DNA of 8,281 bases from Anaerolineales bacterium (GTDB lineage: Bacteria; Chloroflexota; Anaerolineae; Anaerolineales; UBA4823): assembly GCA_022865865.1 (NCBI GenBank), contig JALHTN010000187.1:1-8281 (forward strand), written 5' to 3'. This document shows positions 1 through 7,067 of the stretch, one piece after another. The notes beneath the pieces are model-generated. The model saw only the letters and a program-made list of their open reading frames with translations. It did no database searches and was not told the DNA's origin. Position 1 is the first letter of the stretch, and each line of letters opens with the position of its first letter. Position numbers and translations under genes: made by a program.

Positions 1-2
1 AC

Positions 3-194
3 ATCTTCATGAATGGCAAAATTGCTGATACAGGTCAGATCGACATCCAACCACCATTATCAAAACCAGGTGATTTCATCGATTTGCGCGCTGAAGCTGA
101 CATGATCGTCGGGATATCTGCCTGCTCTGCTTATAAATCGAATAACTATACCTTCAGTCAGGTAAGGATCGAGATCTTCTCTGAGGAGAATTAA
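3..194 (+). CDS. DUF1989 / urea carboxylase-associated family protein, C-terminal fragment
   Basis: The reading frame is open to the left edge, so the 5' part of this gene lies outside the window and the Met codon at position 9 is internal. The visible 63 residues begin I-F-M-N-G and contain PPLSKPGDFIDLRAEADMI followed by VGISACS. This matches the C-terminal signature of the DUF1989 family (a Phe-Met-Asn segment, then PGD-x-[IV]-[DE]-L-R-A-E-x-D and [VI]-x-[IL]-S-A-C), and the end VRIEIF is also typical. Family members often lie near urea carboxylase, guanidine carboxylase or amine-catabolism genes, but their chemistry is poorly defined. The usual residue after SAC is Pro; here it is Ser. 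The gene converges on the META lipoprotein gene, with 87 bases between the stops. Family assignment is fairly sure; a substrate cannot be given from this fragment. Confidence 0.8.
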   Translation: MFMNGKIADTGQIDIQPPLSKPGDFIDLRAEADMIVGISACSAYKSNNYTFSQVRIEIFSEEN

Positions 195-224
195 ACGAAT
201 AGCTTTGGTTGCAAAGATAAACAG

Positions 225-245
225 AATAAGCTCTTCCGGCTTATT
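225..245. terminator. Hairpin between convergent genes, probable bidirectional terminator
   Basis: The perfect 7-bp stem AATAAGC (225-231) / GCTTATT (239-245) encloses the loop TCTTCCG. It lies midway between the stop at 194 (+ strand) and the stop at 282 (- strand). The + side is followed by ATTTGATTAT and the - side reads CTGTTTATC, so both U tracts are broken. Position supports a shared terminator, but the AT-rich stem and weak U tracts make it a modest candidate. Confidence 0.5.
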
Positions 246-281
246 ATTTGATTATCATCCAGGTGAAATCGTGCTAAATTT

Positions 282-1121
282 TCACTCAATTCGCTCAAAC
301 AAGACCGAAGAGCCAGTTGCCAGTTCCAATACCAGTTGATCATCCTGGATACGATAATGTGCCGACAATTCCAACGCGGTAGTAAATTCTGACTCCTGAA
401 TCTGCAAATCGAGATCGTCACAAACCTCACTGATCATCTCTGTCCTTGGAAAAACAATTTGATCTCCATCTGCAACATATTCCCCAATATAATCCCGGCA
501 GCCTCCATAACCTTCAATCTCCCCATTTGTGAAAGATAATGTGATAACAGAGCCATCAATCAGTGGGAAACCATCGGAGGAAACGAGCATCCATTGCGTG
601 TTCTCCAACCAGGAAGGATTCATATCGTCAGGTTCTCTGAGAATGAACACCAGTTTTTGCTCGCCTTTTTGACCTGACAATGTCAATTCATTTCCGGTAA
701 TTTCATATTGGTCAGCATTGATCAAATTTTCAAGATATTCACTTTCTTGCTCTAATACACCTACGGGATCAATACAGCCCTCTGCCTGGCTAGAGATTTC
801 TATGATCTTGATTTCCCCATTCTCATTTCGTTCATACGGACCCCCATACGAGTTGCAGCCTGCAAAACCAGAAAAAGATGTATCGTTGAACGTCAGAATA
901 ATATTAGTTCCAGTTATGAGTGGATTTCCTTCAAGCAAATTCAATACCCATTCGCGATCAACCAGCTCGCTATCGACAAGCTGGCGATCAATAAGCTCGT
1001 CCTCAACAATCTCTTGTTCAATTTGCTCGTTTCCATTATTAAATTCCTCCAGGGTGGGTTTTCCAGCGCAAGCAGGCAACAAGATTAGCGAAAAAATGAT
1101 TGTAAATCTAATCCTATTCAT
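282..1121 (-). CDS. Secreted lipoprotein with two META (HslJ-like) domains
   Basis: This 279-residue protein starts with a lipoprotein signal peptide: MNRIR, a hydrophobic stretch at about 6-16, and the lipobox L-P-A-C with Cys18 as the lipidation site. The start is supported by a strong ribosome site, GGAGGTG (complement of 1127-1133), five bases before ATG. Residues 32-56 are a charged pentapeptide repeat. Two META domains follow, at about 57-160 and 174-279. Each opens with a Trp strand (EWVL, TQWML) and has the G-C-[NR]-x-Y motif (GCNSY 88-92, GCRDY 207-211) with a second Cys 26-27 residues later (Cys89/Cys116, Cys208/Cys234), so one disulfide per domain is plausible. META domains occur in HslJ-type envelope proteins and have no known catalysis. 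The protein probably sits on the outer face of the membrane; its ligand is unknown. It is divergent from the lipoprotein at 1354. Confidence 0.85.
   Translation of the reverse strand: MNRIRFTIIFSLILLPACAGKPTLEEFNNGNEQIEQEIVEDELIDRQLVDSELVDREWVLNLLEGNPLITGTNIILTFNDTSFSGFAGCNSYGGPYERNENGEIKIIEISSQAEGCIDPVGVLEQESEYLENLINADQYEITGNELTLSGQKGEQKLVFILREPDDMNPSWLENTQWMLVSSDGFPLIDGSVITLSFTNGEIEGYGGCRDYIGEYVADGDQIVFPRTEMISEVCDDLDLQIQESEFTTALELSAHYRIQDDQLVLELATGSSVLFERIE
954..1028 (-). repeat. Five tandem 15-bp units coding a pentapeptide repeat
   Basis: Residues 32-56 of the META lipoprotein read in steps of five: EQIEQ, EIVED, ELIDR, QLVDS, ELVDR, with a sixth unit starting EWV. The pattern is [EQ]-[LIQ]-[IV]-[DE]-x. 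The DNA shows the same 15-base period with drift, the Leu/Ile-codon positions being best kept. The segment lies between the lipid anchor and the first META domain, so it is probably an acidic stalk or helical spacer. Confidence 0.7.
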
Positions 1122-1353
1122 TTATTCACCTCCAGAGGATGAGCTATCAGTCCAGGTAATGTATCTCCCATGAGATCGGTTCCGGGATTACCCAATCATA
1201 CTGGAATGTACAGCAAATTGTTTTCCAGAGTTATCACTTTGAGTTACCATCCTGTGACATGGAGGCGACATTTTCGCAACAAACCTTTGATATAGTTATT
1301 CCATCGATTATTAATTCAAGTGATTTCCATAATTTATTTCGAGGTGCCTTTTA
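1122..1353. other. Divergent intergenic region between two lipoprotein genes
   Basis: These 232 bases separate the starts of the - strand META lipoprotein and the + strand propeller lipoprotein, so they should hold both promoters. The META-proximal part has nested inverted repeats: GGTAAT (1155-1160) / ATTACC (1187-1192) around ATCTC (1163-1167) / GAGAT (1172-1176), the inner pair separated by CCAT. These could be an operator or a minor fold. I see no convincing -35/-10 pair for the - strand gene and no reading frame of note. Confidence 0.5.
1287..1315 (+). promoter_or_regulatory. Weak candidate sigma-70-type promoter for the propeller lipoprotein
   Basis: TTGATA (1287-1292) is a good -35 match. 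It is followed after 17 bases by ATTAAT (1310-1315), only a four-of-six -10 match. The pair lies 38 bases before the start codon in an AT-rich stretch. Such matches arise often by chance in AT-rich DNA. Confidence 0.3.
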
Positions 1354-1374
1354 ATGAAAATGAAAATGAAAATG
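1354..1374 (+). repeat. Hexamer repeat ATGAAA at the start codon
   Basis: Three copies of ATGAAA followed by another ATG open the lipoprotein gene and give four in-frame start codons at 1354, 1360, 1366 and 1372, encoding MKMKMKM. The first ATG has the best spacing from GAGGTG. A hexamer repeat stays in frame when it slips, so unit number would change only the positive charge of the signal peptide and the distance from ribosome site to usable start. Confidence 0.8.
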
Positions 1375-2607
1375 CAATCGCAATTCCTTATCTTACTAGT
1401 TGGTACAGCATCGATTCTATTAGCAGGGTGCAGCACATTTGAAGTTGGTATTGAAACCATTCCACCACCCACTCAAATACCTGCTACTGAGCCAACAGAA
1501 CAAACTGGACCTCCTGCTCCTGAACCATTACCAATAGAGACGGAAGTCACCTTGATCGAGGATTCTCCCCAATACCCTGACATAGTCACGATTGCCCACC
1601 TGACCCCCTTTTCCAGCTCAGATATCGGAGTATTGGTTCTCGAAGATGGGGAATTAACTGTCCAACCCAGCCCGGTGTACACCGAGATATTTTGGGAATA
1701 CAACCCACTAAACCACCGGCTCGCATACTCCCCGGAATTTTTCCACGGTTCAGACCATAATAATGTCTCAGTGACCAGCTTGTGGGTCTATGATTATGAG
1801 ACCGGTACTGAGCAAGAGTGGTTGAAAGATAATGTTATCCGTGCTGCCTGGTCACCAGATGGCGAACGAGTGACCGCAGCAATATACAACCCGCAAAAAG
1901 AGCAGATCGACCTGGTATTCGTTTCCGGTCCTGACCGGGTAGAGATGATCGCAGAATGCGCCTCCAATCTTTTCTCCTGGTCTCCGGATGGCAGTCAACT
2001 TGCTTATGTTAATGCCGTCTCTTGGGTAGGAGTAAAAGAATCCTGTGCTGGTACATACCTGGTATCATTCCCAAATGGTCTCGCTGCTCCAGTACGGGAA
2101 GTGCAGAGGGTCTCGGATTTCGGCAGTGAAGGACTCTTAGGTACGAATATTGTTGACCAGCCAATTTGGGTGGTCGATCAAAATGCCCTCATCTATCCGG
2201 ATCAACCCTTTTGGGTCGTACCTTTAGATGGTTCACCAGCCTTCATCCCTGCCACACCAGATGGGGAAGATCCAATGGACCTACCGCGACCATTTGGTAA
2301 CCTTTGGGCTCCAAATCTTAAACAGCTGGTTGGCAATTATGATGCAAGCCCTTCCGGGCAGGGTGGCGTGTGGATATACCAGCTCTCGGAAGATTTGCAA
2401 AAGATCGAGAATTACTCCCGCATAGGAGATGCCCCTCAAGGAAATAATTCGTTTATCAACCTCGTCGATTGGTGGTCCCCAGGGGAAAGCATCCTGGTTC
2501 TGGATGGCGATAATCCTGACACTTCTCTATACCTGAGCGAACTATGGAGGGGACCTGCTGTGTGGTCGCTGATAAACAGACAGTGGGGTGATTACCCAGA
2601 TGAATAA
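1354..2607 (+). CDS. Lipoprotein with TolB/WD40-like beta-propeller
   Basis: This 417-residue secreted lipoprotein has the N-terminus MKMKMKMQSQ, a hydrophobic core at about 11-23 and the lipobox L-A-G-C with Cys26. A Thr/Pro/Glu-rich linker spans about 34-65 and probably lifts the domain off the membrane. The rest looks like a beta-propeller: the blade signature WSPDG occurs at 166-170 and 209-213, each followed by a strand (ERVTAAIY, SQLAYVNA), with degenerate blades such as FWEYNPLNHRLAYS at 113-126. This is the TolB/PD40 type. No catalytic domain is seen, so binding or scaffolding is likelier than catalysis, and the ligand is unknown. The ribosome site GAGGTG (1341-1346) is seven bases before the first ATG. 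The gene is followed by its own terminator, so it is probably monocistronic. Confidence 0.82.
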   Translation: MKMKMKMQSQFLILLVGTASILLAGCSTFEVGIETIPPPTQIPATEPTEQTGPPAPEPLPIETEVTLIEDSPQYPDIVTIAHLTPFSSSDIGVLVLEDGELTVQPSPVYTEIFWEYNPLNHRLAYSPEFFHGSDHNNVSVTSLWVYDYETGTEQEWLKDNVIRAAWSPDGERVTAAIYNPQKEQIDLVFVSGPDRVEMIAECASNLFSWSPDGSQLAYVNAVSWVGVKESCAGTYLVSFPNGLAAPVREVQRVSDFGSEGLLGTNIVDQPIWVVDQNALIYPDQPFWVVPLDGSPAFIPATPDGEDPMDLPRPFGNLWAPNLKQLVGNYDASPSGQGGVWIYQLSEDLQKIENYSRIGDAPQGNNSFINLVDWWSPGESILVLDGDNPDTSLYLSELWRGPAVWSLINRQWGDYPDE

Positions 2608-2634
2608 CTGATGGAAAACTAAGTAAAGCCAGAT

Positions 2635-2664
2635 ATGCCTCATCATTTGGTGAGGCATTTTCTG
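2635..2664 (+). terminator. Intrinsic terminator after the propeller lipoprotein gene
   Basis: ATGCCTCA (2635-2642) pairs perfectly with TGAGGCAT (2651-2658). The stem can extend inward by T-G and C-G pairs to leave an ATTT loop. It is followed by TTTTCTGTTCT. It lies 27 bases after the stop at 2607, the expected place and form for a Rho-independent terminator. Confidence 0.85.
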
Positions 2665-2674
2665 TTCTCCCTGG

Positions 2675-2688
2675 ATTTCAATTGAAAT
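2675..2688. promoter_or_regulatory. Perfect 14-bp palindrome, candidate operator
   Basis: ATTTCAATTGAAAT is its own reverse complement. It lies between the upstream terminator and the LuxR-type gene, 72 bases before that gene's start. It may be a binding site for a dimeric regulator, possibly for autoregulation. No clear -35/-10 pair was found alongside, so the role is inferred from symmetry and place only. Confidence 0.4.
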
Positions 2689-2712
2689 GATGAGCTAAAA
2701 CAGAAAGATCGT

Positions 2713-2726
2713 GTAATATATATTAC
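2713..2726. promoter_or_regulatory. Second perfect 14-bp palindrome, candidate operator or promoter core
   Basis: GTAATATATATTAC is its own reverse complement, centred 38 bp from the palindrome at 2675-2688 and 33 bases before the TTG start. It contains TAATAT, which could serve as a -10 element, but no good -35 is correctly spaced. An alternating AT core is palindromic more easily than other sequence; the flanking GTAA/TTAC arms make it more notable. Confidence 0.4.
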
Positions 2727-2759
2727 TCAATAATTATTCATTAGTCTCTAGGAATCACC

Positions 2760-5387
2760 TTGCACTCGCATCTCCTCAGCACCAAGCTATTCATACCTGA
2801 GCCCCGCCAGCGCTATATTATCCGCCGCAGCTTGCTTGAACAGCTAGACGGAGGGCTCTCCCGCAAACTGACTCTGGTGGCAGCGCCACCGGGATATGGT
2901 AAAAGTACCTTGTTAAGCATCTGGATAAAAGAGCGGGATTTCCCCACTGCCTGGCTATCGCTGGATGCTGAGGACAATGACGGCCTATTGTTCATCCGCT
3001 ACCTGATCGCGGCTCTACAAAAAATCAGCCCTGAGATTGGCCAAATCTCGCTTGCCCTGCTTAAATCCACCCAAACCCCCTCGCCATCATCGATCCTCTC
3101 TGCGCTGCTCAATGATCTCGCCCAGATCGAGCGGGATTTCACACTCGTCTTGGATGACTACCACAGTATTGAGAACCAAGAAGTCCACGATTCACTCACC
3201 TACCTGCTCGACCACCTGCCTCCCCACATGCACCTATTTATTGCCAGCCGCTCTGACCCGCCCTTAGCACTCAGCCGGCTGCGAGCCCGCAACCAGCTGC
3301 TTGAGATTCGGCAGGCAGATTTACGCTTAACCCCAGAGGAAGCTCAGCAATTCTTGAAACAAAGCATGAGTCTGGATCTGTCCGATGATCAGATTGCACA
3401 ATTGGAATCACGCACTGAAGGCTGGATTGCCGGCCTGCAGTTTGCCGGACTATCGTTAACGAAACATGAGGATAAAGGTGCCTTTTTAGATTCGTTTGGC
3501 GGCAGCCACCGCTTTGTGATCGATTACCTGGCCGATGAAGTCCTTTCCAAACAGCCGGAGGAGATACAAGCATTCCTGCGGCAGATCGCAGTTCTGGATA
3601 GGTTTTCCGCCCCACTTTGTGACATGCTTACCGGACGCAAGGATTCCCAGCACCTGCTGAGTCTCCTGGAAGATAGCAATCTTTTCCTGATCCCCCTCGA
3701 TGAACAGCGAAATTGGTATCGCTTCCATCACCTCTTCCTTGATTACCTGCGATCCCAATTGGATGACCAGCTTCAAGCTACCCTGCACGTAATCGCAGCT
3801 GAGTGGTTTATGACCAATAATCTATATCCAGAAGCAGTCAAACATGCCTCAGCTTCCGGAGACAATGAACTGTTAATAACAGCTATAACGAATGCGGCTA
3901 AGGGGGCGTTCGAAGGCGGTGAGATCTCTTCCCTTTCCAGCTGGCTGAATTCACTGCCTGAGAAGGAATTGATGAGCAACAGCCAGCTGGCCACTTATAA
4001 GGGTTTAATCACTTTCTTTTCTGAAAACCCGGCAGCGACTCTTCCCTATGCCCAGGCCGCACAGAAAAACCTCCCTCAAGATGCATCCTCTTCTTTACAG
4101 GGCCAGCTGATGAGCCTTCAAGCGCATTTGGCACTTTACCAGGGTGATTTAGAACGCGGCATAAACTTGTCCAGGGATGCCCTGGAATACCTTGAACCCG
4201 ATGATCTTTTCTTCCGCAACCTGACCTTGAATGTTCTCGGACAGATATTGGAGATAAGAGGAGACGTGTCTGCAGCTGCTGAAATTTACAGGCAGGCTTT
4301 CATTTCTGGTCACAAAGCAGATGATCAACTGGGCACTCTGGTGGTTTTCACGAACTTGATTTTTTCCTTGAACGAGCTGGGGAATCGTAACCAGGCACTC
4401 ACTATTTGCGAAGAATTCGCTGCGGATCAAAAATGGTGTTCATCTGCGGGTTTGGATTTATCTGCTGGCGTTTTCCTTCCGTGGAGCCTGCTCTCTTATG
4501 AAGCGAACCAGCTCGACCTTGCACAGGAACAGGTTCAACGCGCACTTCAGGGTCTGGAGCTGGTCAATGTCGCCCAGGGGAAATTGTGGGGGCTATATAT
4601 TTTGGCAAGCATCCACCTGGCAAATCATGATTACGATCAATTGGTGAAGATAACCGCCCAGGGACGCGATCTGGCCAGCAGCATCGGAGCTAAGGAAATA
4701 CACTACAGCTGGTTTGAGGCGTTAGAGGCCCAAGCCAAACTAATAAATGGCGATCTCCTTGTGGTTGAACGATGGGCTGTATCCAGAAATTTCTCCCCTC
4801 TGGATACACCCCAACACTGGTTCGAGCAGCAGTACTTCACCTATGTTCGGTTGCTAATCACTCAAAAACGTTTCGCGGATGCACGCAACCTGCTCAATTC
4901 AATGCAATCCAGCGCGCTAGCTGGCCAGCGCAAACGGAAACTGATCACCATCAACCTGCTGCAGGCACTCACAGAGTCAGCCAGCGAACAGCAAACGAAG
5001 GTGTCTGGTTACATCGAAAAGGCGCTTGAATATGCGGTTCAGCAGGATTATCGCCGGGCCTTTCATAATGAAGGTCAGGCATTATTGGATTTACTTCCTG
5101 CTGCCCGTCACTTCGCCCCTGAATTTATTGATGCATTATTGGCCGACCACGACCCTTACCGGGATTCAAGCACACACTTACCGCAGCCCTATGAAGCTCT
5201 CAGTGAACGCGAGCTGGAAGTACTGTCCCTCGTGGCAAGGGGGTACTCCAACCGCCAGATCGCTGAAGCCCTCTTCATCTCCTTGGGCACAGTCAAAAAA
5301 CATCTCAACAATATATTCGGAAAGCTGCAGGTAAAGAACCGCACACAAGCTGTCATTCAAGCTAGAGAACTGGATCTTATAGATTGA
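2760..5387 (+). CDS. LuxR-family, MalT-like large ATP-binding transcriptional regulator (LAL type)
   Basis: This 875-residue cytoplasmic regulator has the size and domain order of MalT/LAL proteins. The N-terminus [13 protein letters not shown] is typical. It is followed by a STAND-type NTPase with Walker [10 protein letters not shown] (42-50), Walker B TLVLDDYH (128-135) and a sensor-like [10 protein letters not shown] (160-169). The motifs [14 protein letters not shown] (220-233) and [14 protein letters not shown] (321-334) are family hallmarks. Residues about 350-800 are helical TPR-like repeats, where such proteins sense their inducer. The C-terminus (814-875) is a Lux[44 protein letters not shown]. 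The start is TTG with TAGGA six bases upstream; no ATG start fits and the family N-terminus begins right after. No terminator follows. It probably activates the small protein/MFS operon beginning 127 bases downstream, which is inference from adjacency. Confidence 0.93.
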   Translation: MHSHLLSTKLFIPEPRQRYIIRRSLLEQLDGGLSRKLTLVAAPPGYGKSTLLSIWIKERDFPTAWLSLDAEDNDGLLFIRYLIAALQKISPEIGQISLALLKSTQTPSPSSILSALLNDLAQIERDFTLVLDDYHSIENQEVHDSLTYLLDHLPPHMHLFIASRSDPPLALSRLRARNQLLEIRQADLRLTPEEAQQFLKQSMSLDLSDDQIAQLESRTEGWIAGLQFAGLSLTKHEDKGAFLDSFGGSHRFVIDYLADEVLSKQPEEIQAFLRQIAVLDRFSAPLCDMLTGRKDSQHLLSLLEDSNLFLIPLDEQRNWYRFHHLFLDYLRSQLDDQLQATLHVIAAEWFMTNNLYPEAVKHASASGDNELLITAITNAAKGAFEGGEISSLSSWLNSLPEKELMSNSQLATYKGLITFFSENPAATLPYAQAAQKNLPQDASSSLQGQLMSLQAHLALYQGDLERGINLSRDALEYLEPDDLFFRNLTLNVLGQILEIRGDVSAAAEIYRQAFISGHKADDQLGTLVVFTNLIFSLNELGNRNQALTICEEFAADQKWCSSAGLDLSAGVFLPWSLLSYEANQLDLAQEQVQRALQGLELVNVAQGKLWGLYILASIHLANHDYDQLVKITAQGRDLASSIGAKEIHYSWFEALEAQAKLINGDLLVVERWAVSRNFSPLDTPQHWFEQQYFTYVRLLITQKRFADARNLLNSMQSSALAGQRKRKLITINLLQALTESASEQQTKVSGYIEKALEYAVQQDYRRAFHNEGQALLDLLPAARHFAPEFIDALLADHDPYRDSSTHLPQPYEALSERELEVLSLVARGYSNRQIAEALFISLGTVKKHLNNIFGKLQVKNRTQAVIQARELDLID

Positions 5388-5446
5388 TCTCATTCTGCTT
5401 GACCGCATTCCGCTGAAAATCAACCCCCCAATACATCTTTAGACTA

Positions 5447-5476
5447 CTGACATATCAACCCTCTAGGGTTTACATT
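5447..5476 (+). promoter_or_regulatory. Candidate promoter for the small protein/MFS/nucleotidyltransferase operon
   Basis: CTGACA (5447-5452, five of six to consensus) is separated by 18 bases from TACATT (5471-5476, four of six). The start of transcription would fall near 5483, about 32 bases before the first ATG. The weak -10 suits an activated promoter, as expected if the adjacent LuxR-type protein is an activator. Two dyads lie on or beside it. Confidence 0.45.
5457..5470. promoter_or_regulatory. Inverted repeat in the promoter spacer, candidate operator
   Basis: AACCCT (5457-5462) and AGGGTT (5465-5470) are perfect inverted arms separated by CT. They sit just inside the proposed -35 and -10 hexamers. 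The two-base gap makes an RNA hairpin unlikely, so a DNA site for a dimeric protein is the better reading. Confidence 0.45.
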
Positions 5477-5518
5477 CATGTCACATTGGTTCGTACTCGA
5501 CAAAGGAATGTGACATGA
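5476..5518. promoter_or_regulatory. Perfect 12-bp inverted repeat reaching the start codon of the small gene
   Basis: TCATGTCACATT (5476-5487) and AATGTGACATGA (5507-5518) are perfectly complementary across a 19-base gap. The right arm contains the ATG start codon at 5515 and the ribosome site AAAGGA (5502-5507) lies in the gap. As RNA it would hide the start codon. As DNA it has half-sites about 30 bp apart, three helical turns, suited to a regulator. If transcription begins near 5483 the left arm is mostly missing from the mRNA, which favours the DNA-site reading. Confidence 0.6.
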
Positions 5519-5766
5519 GGGCAAAAACCCACTCCCAACACTGTGAGATCAGAATAACTGGCCACATCGGTGATCTGCTCATCAAGAATTTCGATAGATT
5601 TCAGGTCACAATATTGCCCAATGGGGAATCTTTGATCTCCTGCGAGGTCGAAGATCAAGCCCAGCTGTTTGGAATCTTGATCCGCATCCGGGATTTGGGC
5701 ATACCTTTGCATCAAGTTACTTGCAATCCGCCAAAAAATAATCACACCACAGGAGTTTCAAAATGA
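5515..5766 (+). CDS. Small conserved-looking protein of unknown function, first gene of the efflux operon
   Basis: This 83-residue protein has no signal peptide or membrane segment. It appears alpha/beta: strands around CEIRITG (10-16), FQVTIL (29-34) and SLISCEV (39-45), a helix around DQAQLFGILIRIRDLG (47-62) and a last strand around PLHQVTC (64-70). The pattern of a beta-hairpin with VEDQAQLFGILIRIRDLGIPL recalls short proteins I associate from memory with transporter genes in Chloroflexota (commonly VDQAALHGLL-x-x-[IV]-RDLG-x-PL); I cannot confirm this here. AAAGGA lies seven bases before ATG. The stop overlaps the MFS start as ATGA, so coupled translation is likely. The high density of ordinary codons, good ribosome site and exact coupling make it a real gene. 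It may be a regulatory or accessory partner of the transporter, but function is unknown. Confidence 0.8.
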   Translation: MRAKTHSQHCEIRITGHIGDLLIKNFDRFQVTILPNGESLISCEVEDQAQLFGILIRIRDLGIPLHQVTCNPPKNNHTTGVSK

Positions 5767-7067
5767 ATTTCTCAAACGAAATTAAACACACATTCAAGAA
5801 CAGCTGGAAGCTGCCGTTCTTCACTATCTGGACTGGCCAGGCATTTTCACTCCTGGGCAGCGCCCTGGTCGGTTTTGCACTGATCTGGTGGATGACAGAA
5901 ACTACAGGAAGCGCAACCGTCCTGGCAACTGCCGCTATGTTTGAATTCCTGCCCAGGGTTTTCGTCGGACCACTGGCTGGCACTTTGGTAGATCGCTGGA
6001 ATCGGCGCCGGGTGATGCTTGTTGCAGATAGTGTAACCGCGCTGGCAACAGCAGTAATGATCTATCTCGTTTGGGCTGGCGGCTTGGAGATCTGGCAGAT
6101 TTACCTGCTGATGCTGGTGCGCTCCACAGCAGGTGCTTTCCACATGCCAGCTATGCTCTCTTCCACTTCATTAATGGTGCCAGAAGAACAGCTGACCCGG
6201 GTCCAGGGTCTGAACCAGCTGCTGCAAGGGTTGATCAATATCGCAGCTCCTATGCTGGGTGCTCTCCTAATTGCAGTTACCCCACTGCACAATGTCTTGG
6301 CTGTAGATTTAGTTACTGCGCTGCTGGCAATCTTGCCGTTGCTGTTCATCAACATCCCACAGCCAAAAGGGGATCCTGCCCAAGTCGAGGGTAAAGCCAC
6401 TGTCTGGCAGGATATGCGCCTGGGATTCCGCTACGTCTGGGGTTGGGTGGGATTGCGAAACATCATCTTCCTGGCAGTTTTTATCAACCTGATCTCGATG
6501 CCTGCTATCACCCTGATGCCGCTTCTGGTCAAGAATGAATTCGCTGGTGCTGCAATGGAGATCGCTTCAATGCAATCCTCCTGGGCAGTTGGTTTTCTTG
6601 TGGGTGGTGTCTTGCTGACTGTATGGGGAGGCTTTCGCCGCAAAATCCTCACCGCCAACCTGGCCATGTTTGGCACTGCCATCGGCTTGCTGATGGTGGG
6701 AATAGCGCACAACGTCGCTTTCCAGATGGCATTAGCAGGTATTTTCATCGCTGGCATGATGAATGTGCTCATGAACGGCCCGGCTTTTGCCTTACTGCAA
6801 ACAGTGGTCAATGATGATATGCAGGGACGGGTTCTGTCCTTGGTGATCAGCCTAGCCAATGCGATGACGCCCATCGGTTTGCTGATCGCCGGACCGGTCG
6901 CTGAAAAGACCGGCGTGAGTGCCTTGTTCATCTTTGCCAGCCTGATGTTCGTTGTGAGCGGAGTATTCACATTCGCCAATGCTGATGTACGCAAAATCGA
7001 AGATACCGGCAACGAAATCCGATCAGAGCAAGATTCGACTGTCCCCGCGGTCGGCGCTTCAATATGA
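5763..7067 (+). CDS. MFS transporter, EntS/macrolide-efflux (MFS_3-like) type
   Basis: This 434-residue integral membrane protein has about 12 hydrophobic segments, beginning near 20-43 and ending near 385-405, the usual length for a drug:proton antiporter. MFS motif A is clear in the loop after helix 2: GPLAGTLVDRWNRRRVM (69-85), with the conserved Gly, Asp77, Arg78 and the Arg cluster. A degenerate second copy lies midway (GGFRRKIL, 289-296). The N-terminal FFTIWTGQAFSLLGSALVGFALIW and the RAFHMPA-like segment (STAGAFHMPAM, 121-131) resemble Mef-type macrolide exporters and EntS. The family exports drugs or siderophores across the inner membrane using the proton gradient; the actual substrate is unknown. 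AGGAG (5751-5755) precedes the ATG by seven bases, and the ATG overlaps the small gene's stop. Expression is probably governed by the LuxR-type protein upstream. Confidence 0.9.
   Translation: MNFSNEIKHTFKNSWKLPFFTIWTGQAFSLLGSALVGFALIWWMTETTGSATVLATAAMFEFLPRVFVGPLAGTLVDRWNRRRVMLVADSVTALATAVMIYLVWAGGLEIWQIYLLMLVRSTAGAFHMPAMLSSTSLMVPEEQLTRVQGLNQLLQGLINIAAPMLGALLIAVTPLHNVLAVDLVTALLAILPLLFINIPQPKGDPAQVEGKATVWQDMRLGFRYVWGWVGLRNIIFLAVFINLISMPAITLMPLLVKNEFAGAAMEIASMQSSWAVGFLVGGVLLTVWGGFRRKILTANLAMFGTAIGLLMVGIAHNVAFQMALAGIFIAGMMNVLMNGPAFALLQTVVNDDMQGRVLSLVISLANAMTPIGLLIAGPVAEKTGVSALFIFASLMFVVSGVFTFANADVRKIEDTGNEIRSEQDSTVPAVGASI

Noticed and set aside
718..1173. 151-codon + strand frame opposite the META lipoprotein
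   Set aside because: Ser-rich shadow of the 15-bp repeat and META coding strand. The - strand protein has a lipobox, strong ribosome site and clear domains.
1253..1261. TGTGACATG in the lipoprotein promoter region, identical to nine bases of the operon dyad arm at 5509-5517
   Set aside because: A given 9-mer has a chance of a few percent of recurring in a window this size on either strand. There is no inverted partner nearby, so a shared regulator is not supported.
5399..5427. TTGACC after the regulator gene as a -35 element
   Set aside because: The correctly spaced -10 position is C-rich (ACCCCC), so no promoter is formed.
5388..5446. Possible terminator of the LuxR-type gene
   Set aside because: I found no stable hairpin with a T run after the stop. 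Read-through into the downstream operon remains possible.
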